Shown: in pieces, positions 22,001 to 33,534 of the stretch
Position numbering within the stretch: the stretch's first letter is position 1
How the letters are laid out: every line of letters starts with the position of its first letter
Assembly (NCBI RefSeq): GCF_040115645.1
Contig: NC_089561.1
Span: forward strand, 2,604,001-2,668,000
Length of the DNA: 64,000 nt
Direction of reading: 5' to 3'
From: Euwallacea fornicatus
Taxonomy: Eukaryota > Arthropoda > Insecta > Coleoptera > Curculionidae
Notes under the pieces: generated by a model
What the model was told of the DNA's origin: nothing
The model's input: only the letters and a program-made list of their open reading frames with translations
Database searches by the model: none
Made by a program: the position numbers and the translations under genes

Positions 22001-24697
22001 GTCAGATAAGAACATAAAAGTTTTAAAATATTATAAGAATTTGAAATTCGTACAAAAAGAAACTGAGCATTTTTTGGTGAAATTAAGCTTCATTAAAAAC
22101 ATAGTTATTGAAAATATTAGTAATTAAAATAATTTCCATAACTGTCTATGGTCTTTTGCCATTTACTGGATAGATGATGGATGCCCTCGTGACAGAAGCT
22201 TAGTGGTTTCGACGAAAAATAGTTATCGAGCCATTTTCGAATATCTTCAACGTTAAAGAATCGTTGGTGAGCTAAATGAGACTGCATGGATCTGAACAAG
22301 TGGAAGTCGGAAGGAGCCAAGTCTGGAGAATACGCCGCATGGTGGAGTATTTCCCAGTCTAACGAGAAGATGAGTTCCTGGGTCGGTTTAGCTGTATGCG
22401 GACGAGCATTATCACTTTCCGACTTCCTTGGCCCGTAAATAGTCTTTTTTCCTCCAGAGCGTCGCTTAATTTGATCATTTGGGCCCGATAACGGTCAGCT
22501 ATGACAGTTTGACCGGGTTCCAGAAGCTCATAGTAAATGACTCCTTTACAATCCCACCAGACACACAGTAAGATTTTCTTGGCATGAACGTTTGGTTTTG
22601 CAACTGATGTGGACGGCTGGCCTGGGTCAACCCATGTTTTTCTGCGCTTAGGATTGTCATACAAAATCCACTTTTCATCTCCCGTAATAATATTATGCAA
22701 AAAATTCTTTCTTTTATACCGAGAAAGCAAGTTCGTGCAGATGTCAACTCTTCGATTTTTGTTGTCTTCGGTTAGCTCATGAGGAACCCATTTTGCTGCT
22801 TTTTGAATTTTTCCCATTCCATGCAATCGAACTGAAACTGCTCGTTGAGTTACTCCTAACTGCTCTGCAAGCTGTTTTTCAGTTTGGCATGGATTTTCAT
22901 CCAGTAAAGTTTTCAGTTCTTCGTCTTGAAACTTTTTTTCGACACCCGCACGTGGATCGTCCTCAAGACAATAATTTTCCTCACGAAACTTCTTGAACCG
23001 TCTCCTAACGGTTGAAGCACCAACAGAATTACCTCCCCAAGCCGAATTAACCATTTCTGTTGTTTCAGCAGCATTTTTTTTTCAGTTTAAAACAGAACAA
23101 CATTGATATTCTCAAATATTGCTTAGAAATATCCATGTCTCTATTTACGTTTTGTGCACTGAACTACAGCTCTTAAGCAACTGAAACTTTTATCATATAA
23201 AAAGTTATAAATAAACATCACCTGCTTACAATTACAGGCGAATTAAACGTGTCTAAGTATGTTTTTTTATTGCATATAACTTAATTACTCAGTTTCTTTT
23301 TGTACACCTATTATATAAAAATTTATTTTTCGAGACATGCAATGAACTTACAATTTCAAATATCCTAAAAAGGAACGTCTGTCGAGACTCGTACCAAGAT
23401 ACGTTTTTTCCGTAAAATATATAGTAAACCACAAATTTGGTGATAAGTAAATTTTACACCAGTTGATAAAAAAGTTACACCTTTTTAAAGGAAGTACGCT
23501 GACAGCGCCCTCTATAATTTGCATGAGAAATGTAATATGGGTTCTGACTTCTGGCCCCTAAAACCCCCCTGATACGACGTTGCGTTCAGATAGGGGTATC
23601 ACAAATGAAGTAATAATTGATTTGTTTCCTTTTCTATATCTTCACGTTGACGTCTTATATTTTGAAAATCATCCAATTTTAGACTAAGATAACTTAAGTT
23701 AAATCATCATATTTTCCCCTCAGAAATATGTGATGGAATTTCGTAAAGATCTTTTAGAGACGTCCGGTATATTAGAAATCTCAGCACATCCAAACACCAA
23801 TTTTTCCTGCAAAACCACTTCGCCGGGGCACTCTTAAATGTGCACAAAACTTCCCATTATGTCACCCTTAAAAAATTCCAAAGGACTAACAAATTATCCT
23901 TCAAAATCCTAATTTATTTGCATTCCAGGGTTGCTACTCATCTGTATCCAGCATGGTCAGCACTGCAACCATTCGAAGCACCAATGCCAAAGCCACCAAA
24001 GACAAAAGAAACAGGGAGAAGCTCCTTGCCGGTCCTGGAGGATCAGAATTCTCAATTGCAGGCCCCGATAATGATTTTGAAATGGATTATTATGATTACA
24101 ACGTTGTAAATGCGGGGGCTGCGCCTGGATCGTATCTCGGCATGGATCCTGCCTTCTTAGTTTGGATTCCCCCTTTAGATGAAACTGGAGAAATTCTACC
24201 GGAATGTCACGAAATGACTGATATAAGGCCTAAGGTCTACGTAGACCCCGGTAGCAACGGAGAGTCACCGGAAGAGGAAACTTTGCTGCCGAAACCCAGG
24301 AGGAGGTCTGTGAGTGAGAGCACTGGCACACCGTCTCCTGTCGTTAAGAGGAAAGTTAAGAAAGTGTATCCATTAGTGCACGGTAGGTTCCACTTATAGT
24401 TGAGATTCTCCTTGAGAATTATTAGGTTTAGGTGTTAACACATCATCTCCTTCAATGGACAACAAGTACGCAACAGAATCCGAACAATTGCTGGACAATA
24501 AACGAGTGACCAGTGTGCAATTACACGAGCATCCAAGGAAAATGAGGTCATTTTCTCCTGAAGACATGGAGAAGGAGACCAAAGTAGAGAAGTCGCCTAG
24601 CAGTGTAAATAGTAGTATTTTAGATGAAATCCGTTTTGCTGATGATGACGTGGAGGAAATGGATTTCACTGAAATGACGTCGGTTCTTGACGGATAA
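13287..24697 (+). CDS. Type I membrane protein with TSP1 repeat and CUB-like domain, 14 exons
   Basis: Exons joined by splice sites and phase: 13287-13356, 13775-14044, 14091-14362, 14414-14563, 15788-15991, 17172-17319, 17842-17972, 19996-20232, 20287-20539, 20593-20805, 20891-21071, 21128-21422, 23929-24382, 24432-24697. They total 3144 nt, or 1047 residues, and every junction keeps frame. The product opens with a signal peptide (about 1-21). An unassigned Cys-containing ectodomain (24-370) follows, then a thrombospondin type-1 repeat (about 372-430, '[14 protein letters not shown]') and a CUB-like region (about 445-575). One membrane span (about 605-631, '[19 protein letters not shown]') precedes a cytoplasmic tail of about 415 residues rich in Ser, Pro and acidic residues. 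The TSP1 repeat is split by an intron holding another gene. It should sit at the cell surface, perhaps in adhesion or guidance, but that is only an inference from domains. I do not recognise a named orthologue. Confidence 0.85.
14920..15730. repeat. Intronic tandem repeat, period about 186 bp, about 4.3 copies
   Basis: The phrase 'tcatctcat...ggcacaattt' recurs at about 15021, 15205, 15391 and 15577, giving spacings of 184, 186 and 186 bp. Other blocks keep the same spacing, for example 'aattcacaaactttg' and 'tctatagctttaacatctctcg'. The repeat fills most of the intron between exons 4 and 5 of the membrane-protein gene and stops just before the 15788 exon. The copies are diverged by eye, so this is not a recent expansion. 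Confidence 0.8.
16044..16074. repeat. (CT)n microsatellite
   Basis: This is an uninterrupted run of about 15 CT dinucleotides, 50 bp downstream of exon 5 in an intron of the membrane-protein gene. Confidence 0.95.
18124..19716 (+). CDS. BBOF1: BBOF1-like coiled-coil ciliary/basal body protein (nested, intronless)
   Basis: A single uninterrupted frame of 530 residues lies inside an intron of the membrane-protein gene, on the same strand. The N-terminus is a Lys/Gly-rich stretch ('[16 protein letters not shown]') and is followed by long coiled coil through about residue 365. The stretch around residues 135-240, with '[18 protein letters not shown]', '[20 protein letters not shown]' and '[13 protein letters not shown]', follows the pattern of the DUF4515/BBOF1 (CCDC176) family. 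The human protein is about the same length. BBOF1 is known as a centriole/axoneme-associated factor of motile cilia, so in an insect the likely site is sperm or sensory cilia (inference). The C-terminal 160 residues are acidic and low-complexity. The ATG context (aaaaATGg) is good. Absence of introns suggests retroposition or old intron loss. Confidence 0.8.
   Translation: MAKAKKGKGKKKKVKEEDPNALTEVDKTFYELTIADLNRKLARLRSLTQELELKTEELHQNLEKNDEDKSDIITYLKRMLQEKISEISELKERITAIQETRQTETEQFETKIAQMEQEFKQMHEQLTSETKLLEGKLSSLEEFRSQRDDLMKKFDNQEKKMESQEKRHQSEMYEIERKFIISKDKLKKEVEARLLQLSTEFHDASQLRIAATTHRVIRENIAVNNEFDNMLQVHQKLHRDFCNLKTKGIALRQEAELHEAEKKKALSKVLVQVKLNEKITKKNECLIKEVEKYKKYEAEVKEARECVKKNQDVIVNLEYKVRLLEQNLHKIKCDNYALETEVSYLKTENERLDDILMEGVSCIKETLTVPTGSATSIKSSRRESMLNTLFSLLSKGHERKIKKLSLETVSSADSIYALGDLGFVPKPTDLKPTAQTRRNMCSQVGASFEEFLHDGPATEVKNRGLFFDEQKSPGENTEGENGAYDPFAEEEEEELKRSWEDGSAEASIEDAGKIEVAKSEVRERGDKEKI
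22053..23302 (-). mobile_element. Mariner-family transposon, 1250 bp with TIRs
   Basis: The inverted termini 'caaaaagaaactgag' (22053-22067) and 'ctcagtttctttttg' (23288-23302) are flanked by TA on both sides (22051-22052 and 23303-23304). This is the expected target duplication and length for mariner. It lies antisense to its host gene, in the intron between 21422 and 23929. The good match of the termini and short list of coding defects suggest a fairly young insertion. Confidence 0.9.
22117..23136 (-). pseudogene. Mariner transposase, two frameshifts
   Basis: An ATG at 23136 opens the N-terminus, which loses frame at an A-run near 23080. The main block (23054 to about 22430) carries the paired-type helix-turn-helix region ('[15 protein letters not shown]', '[18 protein letters not shown]') and the first catalytic Asp in '[12 protein letters not shown]'. 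A second frameshift near 22420 precedes the second Asp block (DNARPHT on the antisense strand) and the third Asp in 'LAPSDFHLF', with the C-terminus ending near 22117. All three acidic residues of a DD34D mariner are present, but the reading frame is broken twice, so the copy is not expected to make transposase. Confidence 0.85.
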
Positions 24698-24739
24698 TTT
24701 TAGTTTCTTCATAATTAAAAAATTGGGAAATTACCAAAA

Positions 24740-24850
24740 TTTGGCAACCCCGCATGACTGCTTAGGAGTCACGATGTGACATCACTCCCATATATAACAA
24801 CTGGTTGGAAACCATTATGGCGAACGACAAATGAACGCTGCAGTGTTGCC
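24740..24850. repeat. Short interspersed repeat, copy 1
   Basis: The segment shares 'aggagtcacga' and a series of further blocks with 44045-44140: 'aactcc/cactcc', 'ggttgaaa/ggttggaaa', 'atggcg', 'ctgcagagtt/ctgcagtgtt'. They occur in the same order and at similar spacing. No coding or terminal structure is seen. Confidence 0.4.
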
Positions 24851-25054
24851 GAAAGTCCACTGATATATCAAGAAACACTAAACTTACCTCGAAGGTTGAT
24901 TTTTTTCATAAATTTATTTATCTAACTAACGCATACAGGTTGTTGAACTAGATCATATCGTTTATAAAATATCTCACGCTTTGATATATTTTATTCATCA
25001 CGACCAAGAATAGAGCGTAGATACAGGTATAGTAGGTATACCTTAAGAAATCTA

Positions 25055-25832
25055 CAAGGTGTTCTAAAAATGTTGTGGCAAAGTTATAGAGGATATTGTG
25101 GTGAACCATTTTTGTATTAAAGTCTCTAATGAAAAATGAACAGTTTTAGCTTCAAAGTCATATTTGTTCAAAAGGCTTCGAAATTCAAGTTAAATGAATA
25201 GGATAAAAACAAACAAAATAAACACTTTTATGTCTACTGACTACAATGCACCCATTCCACTGGGTAAAACGGATGAAATGTGGTTTCAACGTAACGAAGC
25301 ACCTGCGCAATATGCCTGTATTATGCAGGATAATCTAAATGAACATTTATATGTGCTATGTACCAGAAAAGGCGGACCTATCAGGTGACCAGCGCGAAAT
25401 CCCGATTTAAGCCCGTCAGATTTTATTCCTCTGGGATTACACTAAGTCGTTGGTGTATGAAACTCCTGTAGCTACCCCAGAGGATCTGTTGGGACGGGTG
25501 ATGACAGCCTTTCCTTTCTTGCAACAAGATCCGGACATTTTACATTGGCTGCGCAATTTAATGATTCGAAGGACAAATTTATGTACCGAGTTTACGGTCT
25601 TCATTTTGAACTTTTATTATATTTTTTTACATTATCTTTAATAAAAATGAATTAAATATCGTAGTTTTCTGGTGTCAACGAGTTACCATAACGTTTTGGA
25701 ACAAAAACGAGTTTGGAGCCAATACGGTTCATTTTTGACCAGCGATTTCTATACGGAAATGGTTCACTCCAAATGCCAAAATGGTCCTCCACAATCTCCT
25801 TAAATTTGGCACAACCTTTTTTAAACATCCTG
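25055..25832 (+). mobile_element. Internally deleted Tc1/mariner-like transposon remnant, 778 bp
   Basis: The left end 'caaggtgttctaaaaatg' and right end 'cattttaaacatcctg'-like terminus (the actual bases at 25822-25832 are 'taaacatcctg') are imperfect inverted repeats flanked by TA (25053-25054 and 25833-25834). Inside, degenerate frames at 25260-25540 keep 'EAPAQYA', then 'NPDLSPSDF' and 'SLVYETPVATPEDLLGRV'. These correspond to the second and third catalytic blocks of a DDE_3-type transposase. The first catalytic block and the DNA-binding part are missing, so this is a deletion derivative. Confidence 0.7.
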
Positions 25833-25834
25833 TA

Positions 25835-27660
25835 CAACCATCGTGCAATATCTTATTGTAAGGTAAGGGTATAACAAAAGACTAGAAGAGAGATTTAAAA
25901 TCAAAGACATTAAATATTATTTATTGACGTTAGGTATATTGGGATAAGATCAAAATTTTCTCAGGTATTTTTAGAGGGAATTCGACAATTGCGGACTATT
26001 TGAGACTGACTGCTTAATGAGAATGAAGGTGTCTAAATGTTGTTTAGAAAATAGGTGTTTGGTTTTTTGTAGGATTTTAGTGGCTTTGGCTGGTTCCTAA
26101 AGAGGCTCTCGATTTAAGGACTAACTCAACATTTTCCTTTGTCCCTCCCACTGTAAAACTTGTAAATAGACACAGGGTTCTAAACGAAACCGTGGTTCTA
26201 AGGCGTTGACTTATCAAGGTTCAGCCTTAGTATCTGATGGTACCCTACATTTTACAGTTATATCTATAGGTAGTATTTTTTGTGATAAACTCTAGTCATG
26301 CAACTTCATAAACATAAACTTATCTACGTCTACTGTGTAAGCTTATTACCGTGTCTATATTAAAAAGTATAAACCTATATTAGGCTCTATAGCATGAGCC
26401 TGTAAACAAGTAACTTTTAAGACCATAAATCGGTATTAAAAATCCTAAACCCAGTAAATCAAAATGTCTATTTTTCTCAAATTTTTCTAGTACCAAAATT
26501 ATAATTTTGATTCATGCATAATATTATTTATTTACGCATATTCTATTTGTTATTTAGTGTTGTAAAAGCTAAACTTGTTATTGAAATAACATTCAATAAA
26601 TTCATTTTTAGCGCAGCTGAAGTAATAAATAAAGTAAAAAGTAGACGTTTCAAGTAGGAAAATGTTATCTTTTCTAGTCCGTGTTCTCATATGAAGCTTT
26701 GTTATTAGGAGGTAAGTTATTGTATATTTATTTCAACGATATTTACAAACGAAACTGGTAAATAAATAGTATAATTAGGTTTAATGGTGTTTCATTAGGG
26801 CCAAAGGAGGCCAAACATAATAGGTTTTCATTAGTTTATTCAAAACAACCGCAATCCCAGACCCTAAAGCTCAAATTTCGGACCTCAAGTTTAGTTTAAC
26901 AACTTTGTAATATTTGATGATTTTAATCAGAATTCGCCAGAAGATGCTATGTAGTTATGCGGGTTTTCTCGTGAAGAGTAGTGATTAAAAATTTTGCCCA
27001 GGTTGTCGGGCTAATTAAGGCTAGCCCCGATCGATACCTCCTACAAGATTAGTTATGTAACACCCAAATGAACAGTTATCTAGACATTGAAACCAGTGGT
27101 GTAGCTTTGTTATCGATTCCAATGGAATTTCATTATATTTTAATGAAATTCTCCTTCTGCACAACGCTGAATTGCCCGAGATCGCTGTACAACAAAATGA
27201 TAAATTGCAGAATCGATATTCCAGGGATTTCTCAGTGTAAGCCCTTTACAGAAATCTGGCTGCTTTTAATCACAGCGCCATCTATACAACGCGCCGTAAA
27301 GCTCCAAAGCCCTTATTTTAGATGAATAAAAAATGACAGATCCTATATGAAGGGTGCGCATTTGAGCTACAAGAGGGCAGGCCGACGCTCGAACTGAAGC
27401 AAGATTTTAATTTACATTTCCAGGCATAATTATCCTCATTCTCGATATTTCTGGACTAATGCAGAGCTTAATGCTTCAAACATAAATTTCATTGGAGCCG
27501 CAGATTAAAATTAACATTCGGTGAGTATTTTATGCTCGTTTTATGTCTACCCCAAATTATCGAAATTGGCAATAAATCAGAATGACTAAGGACATATTGA
27601 AGTGCTAGTATATAAGCAGAGGGATTCACACAATATCAAGAACATAAAAGGAAATATTAG
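25835..27660. other. AT-rich intergenic region, no gene seen
   Basis: Only short frames occur. The composition is strongly AT-rich, especially 26240-26800, with several AATAAA-like strings. A long 3' UTR cannot be excluded, but no coding exon is supportable. Confidence 0.35.
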
Positions 27661-27852
27661 CATTAGAATAGGGTGTTTCTCGAACTAGTGGTGTCATCTG
27701 CCACCCCAAAGAGTGGCTCTTCACAATCTCTTAATTTTTCCATTTCGTTAGTGAAATATGTACAATGCAAAGATAAACCGGAAAAATCCCACAAGACCAC
27801 TAGTTGGCGGCGCTCTCCGGGTAAACCTAACAAGCCCAGGATTACTGGTCTA

Positions 27853-28020
27853 CAAGGTGTTTCTGAGCAGAGTGTCATAAATTCAGCGATGTACCTCAGG
27901 TCCCAAAATATGACAAGAACTTCACATAAATATATATCGAAAGGCGCTTCGTTTTCGATATGCAAGGTGTCGAAGTTTGGTTCTTGAGGATGGTTTTTTT
28001 ATAATATTTTTAAAACCTTT
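27853..28020. repeat. Solo terminal-repeat fragment related to the 61.1-62.8 kb element
   Basis: The fragment begins 'caaggtgtttctgagcag' after a TA and ends with 'cgcttcgttttcgatatgcaaggtgtcgaagtttgg'-type sequence. The second part closely resembles 61920-61960 ('cgcttcgtttttgagatacaggatgtc'), so the same element family left a copy here. I did not find its inverted partner. Confidence 0.4.
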
Positions 28021-28329
28021 CGAGAAAAATTAATGAAATTTGGCACTTTAGTATAGCTTTTTGTGCTCTTTCTGAATCGCTATAAAGAAATTGCCACCTT
28101 TTGTTAGGGGCGGGTAATACAGAACACAACACTTTAAGAGTACTTAAACTTTTTGTACTTAACTTTATGAACGATTTTATAGGAAAAATATTAAACTTGA
28201 AGGGTTTTATATAAAAAACGTATTGTTTTTGAAAGTCGAAATCTCCAACAGTTTTCGAGGAAATTGAGATTCAATATATCGCTGGATAATAAGTTTATTA
28301 TTTCACCGTGTTCGGAGGCACGTCGTATA

Positions 28330-29746
28330 CCGGGTGGTCCATTGAACCTGACAAATCGGAATACTAAAACTTCGGAAACGATAAAGACAAAAACATCCCT
28401 AATTCTTGTCGTCAAGTTTATGAGCGTTGTGGGTACTGCTGTATATATATTTTTTTCGATATGGCCCCATAAGGAAAAGTCACCTATGGTAAGATCAGGC
28501 GATCGCACTGGCCAATAAGTAGGTTCATCACGTTCAATCCATCGATTGAGATATTCACGACGTAAAGTTTCTCAGGAAGCTAAGGTCCAATGAGCTGGGC
28601 AATCATTATGTTGAAACCGCATCGAGCGACAAGTTTCCAAATTAATGTCTTCCAATAATAAGGGCAAATCTTCATCCAAGAAGTTTTGGTACTTTATCCC
28701 ATTCAATGAGCTAATAGTGAAATGTGGACCTATTATTTTTTTACATTTTTTTATTTTACGTTACATATCGGTTCCGGTGAGGATTTTCCGTAGACCGGTA
28801 GGGCATATTTCTTAAATTTACTTGTTCTTGATTTTTGAAACGGGTTTTATCCATAAAGAACACAAAAGTGCATACGAGGCCCATAATCATTTTGGTTCAA
28901 TTCTTGGTGTGAGGAAATGTAGTGAGACTGATATTTAAAATTGCGAAAAATTTTCAATACACTTGCCTGCGACATCTCCGAATCTAACGATAATCTTTTC
29001 ATACTTACGTGTGAATTTACATTCACAGCTGCTATAATAGCAACTTCGCCGCAATTCGATATTTTCTTCCAGAGACAAGATAAAACATGTTTTTATGACA
29101 ACAGCGCCATCTGGCGCGAATTAAAAAACAGTTTCACATAAATAGTGCATAATTTTCGTTACAGAATCCAAATCTGCAACAAAAAAGGGAGGTTGCCATT
29201 TAAGATTTTGAAGTTACGCCCCACCTCCAGGTGAGAGAGTTAAAGAGTATAGGTACAAGCTGGAAGAAGAGCTGAAGGTGGAAGTGGGAGTGGAAAATGT
29301 AGGGAATGAGATGATGAAGACTGAGTATGCATGAGAGAAGATTGGAAACTACGTGAAGAGTGTGCTAAAAGAGAAGAGAGAGGTACAGAGGACGCATGCC
29401 GAGAGGGATGGATGAAGCCAAAGAAGGTATACTCGCCTCCGCTTGAAATAATGTCGAATGGTGGTTCCAAGCGTGCTTAAGGCGAAAGGGGGGAGGTTTT
29501 TAATGGGTAGACGCCCCCTTCAGGGACGAATACCACATAACCCGGTTGCCCCAATATCGGACCGGGTACCTATGAAGGTTTTCCTCCTCAGCAACAAAAA
29601 AAAAACAATGATGGTGTTTAGAAGCCGTGTTTGGTGGCACTGAACGGGTGCGTTAGAGGCAAATAAACCTCATTTGAAACTTTTTCCAATCCGATGCGTA
29701 ATTCTCAAGATATTCTAATTTCTCAGGTTAAATGGACCACCCGGTG
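28330..29746 (-). mobile_element. Tc1/mariner-like transposon with a nested retroposed insert
   Basis: The ends 'ccgggtggtccattgaacct' (28330) and 'aggttaaatggaccacccgg' (about 29725-29744) are inverted copies of each other. On the minus strand, degenerate frames between about 29000 and 28345 keep recognisable transposase blocks. These are 'FRNFKYQSHYISSHQELNQN', 'FMDKTRFKNQEQVNL' (first Asp) with 'ENPHR', an altered 'NDCPAHW' (second Asp) and 'WPVRSPDLTIGDFSLWGHI' (third Asp). Numerous stops make it a pseudoelement. The 5' half is interrupted at about 29228-29610 by unrelated DNA. Confidence 0.7.
29228..29610 (+). repeat. Possible 5'-truncated LINE/retroposed insertion
   Basis: A GA-rich plus-strand segment, with a frame reading 'YRYKLEEELKVEVGVENVG' then decaying, leads into a GC-richer tail ('cggttgccccaatatcggac'). 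It ends in an A-run ('caacaaaaaaaaaacaatg') near 29590-29607. The 3' A-run and the way it interrupts the surrounding transposon suggest retroposition. The family is not identified and target duplications were not found. Confidence 0.4.
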
Positions 29747-32700
29747 TTATATGACTAAGGCTTCGGTGGATGAAAACATTCTCAAGGGGTTGCGTAATGC
29801 CATGGCAATTCCATTTCCACAAGTCACGTGCCTGCGAAGCAGCCGGATGTAATAATTCAGTACTATTTCTCGTTAATTGGCAATTGAAGGTTTGGTCAAT
29901 AAAACGAATGTTTATTATGACTGGACACTTTTGACACCCCGCCACGCTTTAATTCGAAACGAATTGCCACCCTTTAGGATTTCCTGTGCGGACGTCGATA
30001 TCGGGTGGGAAAATGGGTATTTTTGTCTTGTTGATGAGGATTTATTGCGCATATAAGCGCCCACTGAGGTCAGCTACAAACTGAATTCCAATGTCTTCTC
30101 ATTAAGTATGGTAATTCCCATTCCAGGTCGTTGAATTGACTCGTTAGACAGAGTGGTTTCCATTAAACTCGCACAGACAAATAATTAAATTGAAGGGAAA
30201 CCATTTAATTAAACAGATCGACGATTCATGCACCGTATGTCGCTGACTTTCGTTTCAAATGTCTGAACTTACCAGTCATGGTTGTCTAGGGAGGTTCGCA
30301 GTAATTATCTCCCCTTATCAGGACTATTTTGACCCATAACGAAATATTTCGCCAGGTAACCCTATATCTCCAATATAAGGAACTAAGACGATAATAACAG
30401 TGTGTGTGTATGTGTAATGGGATACAATCGTAGGACCTAACACAATATGGGCAAACTCTCAGCACAATGGGCCGGGTAATCCGATCAAAAAAGGCCAATA
30501 TGTGTAGGAAATGACACTAATATTGAATACATTACCCCCAGGTATTGTCGGATTTAATCCCGGATTAGCGAATATCCAGAAAATGGGAATATCTGGGCCT
30601 TTTTTGAGGTTGTTTTGTGTCACGCGTTACGCGTCCGGTTTGATTAAGATTAGTGCCATCGAAAGTGATTTTCAATGACCGTAAATTCAGCTGCTGGTAA
30701 TTATATTGGGTTAATCTTAGGAAGGGTTCTTTTAGGCGTCATGCAATCGGCCATTTTAGCAATTTCTACCCAACATTATTTTTAACGTGGGCAATCTAAA
30801 AACACTAAATCACCAATTTTTCTCAGGGGCGTCGCGCTAAATACGCAATTAAATGTACTCTTCGGAGGTGGGAATAAACACTTTCGGGCCTCGATGATTT
30901 TGGAATAATTTTATACATGTTTCGTGTCGAAGTCTGAAATCTCAATTTCCTGCCAGGTCCTCCCACGAAAAATTACTTTCCGGAATTATAATTTTCCTTA
31001 GCGAAGCCTCATTTCAGTCTGAATCGTTAGAGCTACACTTAAGGGCAATTGCTCCACAGGTTCCCGAGATATCGGCAAGCGCAGCTCGAATCAATAAATT
31101 AGGCCCATTCTTAGCCCAAAGGAGAGACGTTTACAAAACTCTTCTGTTGCAGCCTGATGTGCTCGGTGCAATTCCAATAACAAACAATACATTTAATCCC
31201 CTGCCACCACGCTCCTCGGACATTATCTAAAAGTTACCTAACTACCCTATTGTATTCCACGAGGGTGTAAAACTTACTAATTGTTCCGCAAATTCAGCAC
31301 GTGTCCGAACGTCCGGTCTTAGTCTGTAGATGAAGTTTGAACAGAAAATTCTCCTCATTAAATACAGTGTCGGGATAAATTGGTTTATTACTGGGTGACC
31401 TCAAAAATTCCTGCGATCATTAAATAAGTCGAACGAAGAGGAATTTAATGTGCCAAAAAAGAGAAAGCACCTTTCCAACCTGGAAAGCGTTAATTACAGT
31501 TATCCTCGTGCTCTGTTGTAAATCACAAGAGAGCTGGGGCACTGCAAAGATGCCAAACGTCCAGAATTAATGCCCAAAGGGCTTAGAGTCTACGGCCTAG
31601 ATTGCCTCAAATCTGTGTTGAATTTATGCTCCTTGTCTGCATTTCAACTTAGCTACTTTCCATGGAAAATAACCCGAAATTCTAAAAACTCTAAATGCAA
31701 ATAATCCTTCGTTATGGGCTCGTTATTTCCGAGTTTCGAATAAATCGTAAACCATTTAATTGCATGTTTTAGTCGGCCTGAGTGACATATTGGTATTTGC
31801 GTTTTTATCGCGGTCGTGAAACGGGTTTCCATTAAATTAGAAATGGAACCATTCTGGAAAAGGAAATTTAAGATTACCTATGATAATGTGTATCTCTGGT
31901 AGGTACTTATATTGTGCATAAGGGATGAAATACTATTCATATCGGTCAAAGTTTCCATGATATATATTTCCATATAATGGGAAGTAGCAGAGGCGGGCTG
32001 GACCGGCTAGCTAGATGGTAAGAGTCACCGGAGCCCGAAGGTTATTAAGAGATGAGTATGATATTCTTTCACTGAGAGAAAATTCAAATTCGTGTTACGA
32101 TTACTTTAGCTTAAAGACCGAATTACGTCGGCACGTAAATGGGGCCAGTAGGTGACACAGGGGATCCATCTCTGGAACCTAATTTAACAACTGATTTTTT
32201 TGATTCATGTGCTTTCCATTTGTTTATACAATTAGTCTGATCCCTCTTTACATTTTTTCCCGAAGTCTTCTACGTTTTGCATCCGCGCAGATTTCTACTT
32301 CAAAATGCCTTTTCTAGGGTCTATTTAAACATTTAAAACACGGGAGTTTTAGGGGATGGAATTTTCTGATTTTTTTAAAATTTATGATTCTTTATAAAAT
32401 TATTCCGCCCACTGAGTACGATTTTCCCCACGTCTTGTCACCTGGTTTTGTAGTCCCAGGTTTCTGCTCCATATTATCTATTCAGAAATTTAATAAAAAA
32501 TTTAAAACAAGGGAGTTGTGTAGAGTACATCACCCGAACTTTTTGCTACCCATTTTTATTTAAAATACTTTGATTCACTGTGTAGACTGCTTTGCGAATT
32601 CCTCCACATCGCCTCAAAATTCCGGGTTTCTGCTTGTGACGACCTCTTCAGGTGCTTATTTAAAGATTCCGGAGCAAGAAGTCGGCAGGGGACAGCAAAG

Positions 32701-33534
32701 CCACACCGTATTTTCTTTAATATCTGCAATCTGTTTGCATTCTCTCACCTTCAATCTCAACTAGAAATCTCATTTGCCGTACATAAATAAAGGGCCGGCA
32801 CATAACAATCCTCTTAGTAATGAAAGTTGTCACTAGCGTGCAAAATTCCCTTTTTAAAGGGCTGCAATATTGCCCTTTTAATCCCCTTCACGGGCCATTG
32901 TGAAATTTTAATATGTCCCTTATTATCTGTCTTTGTCATTGTTGTTTTAATATAAATTCTTAAGTGAGTAAGCAGTATGTTGGCAGAAATTCCTGCAGGC
33001 AGTGCAGTTGTGATAGGGATTTAGCTAAGATTTTAAACCTGAATTAAATCCTCATAACGCAAGATAAGCTGCGAAGGAGAGAGGTTGAGATTCGAGCATG
33101 TTACAGTTGGAGAATTTTAATTGCCACAAGAGCTATGAAGGAAGACTTTGTTGAAGGATACATTACCGTGTGTTATTTTTTCCGAGTTTGATGTAGAGAA
33201 AATGGTGTTCTTCGCAAGCTGCCGTGAGGGGTAAGTGATGTGCACCTTTAACTTCCATCGCATTCGATGTTAATAATAGAAGGCTTGAAATTGAGCCAAA
33301 TGTAATAAGCAAAGTGTAACGAAACGTAGCATTGCACCATCGAATTTCAATTTAAATTTAAAGCACTTGCTAAGGGGTGTTACTGGCGCAGCTGTTCTTT
33401 GCTTTACGCTTGTTTATCCAGAAAATACTTGTTATAGGGGTGAGTTTGTCCGGCGTCGAATCATGATCAATTTTTCGAATGAAATTATCACAGTTTTCCC
33501 AGGCTCTAAAGCGAAATTGAATCAAACCACTACA

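Larger units (their letters stand above)
21755..23540. repeat. Older fold-back element split by a mariner insertion
   Basis: About 21755-21985 and about 23325-23540 are inverted copies. Examples: left 'taactttttttatcac' against right 'gataaaaaagtta' read inversely, and left 'agatatttgaagttt' against right 'aatttcaaatatcct' inverted. Between them sits a complete mariner (22053-23302). Removing it leaves an almost wholly palindromic element of roughly 540 bp in the last large intron of the membrane-protein gene. The outer boundaries are approximate. Confidence 0.6.
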
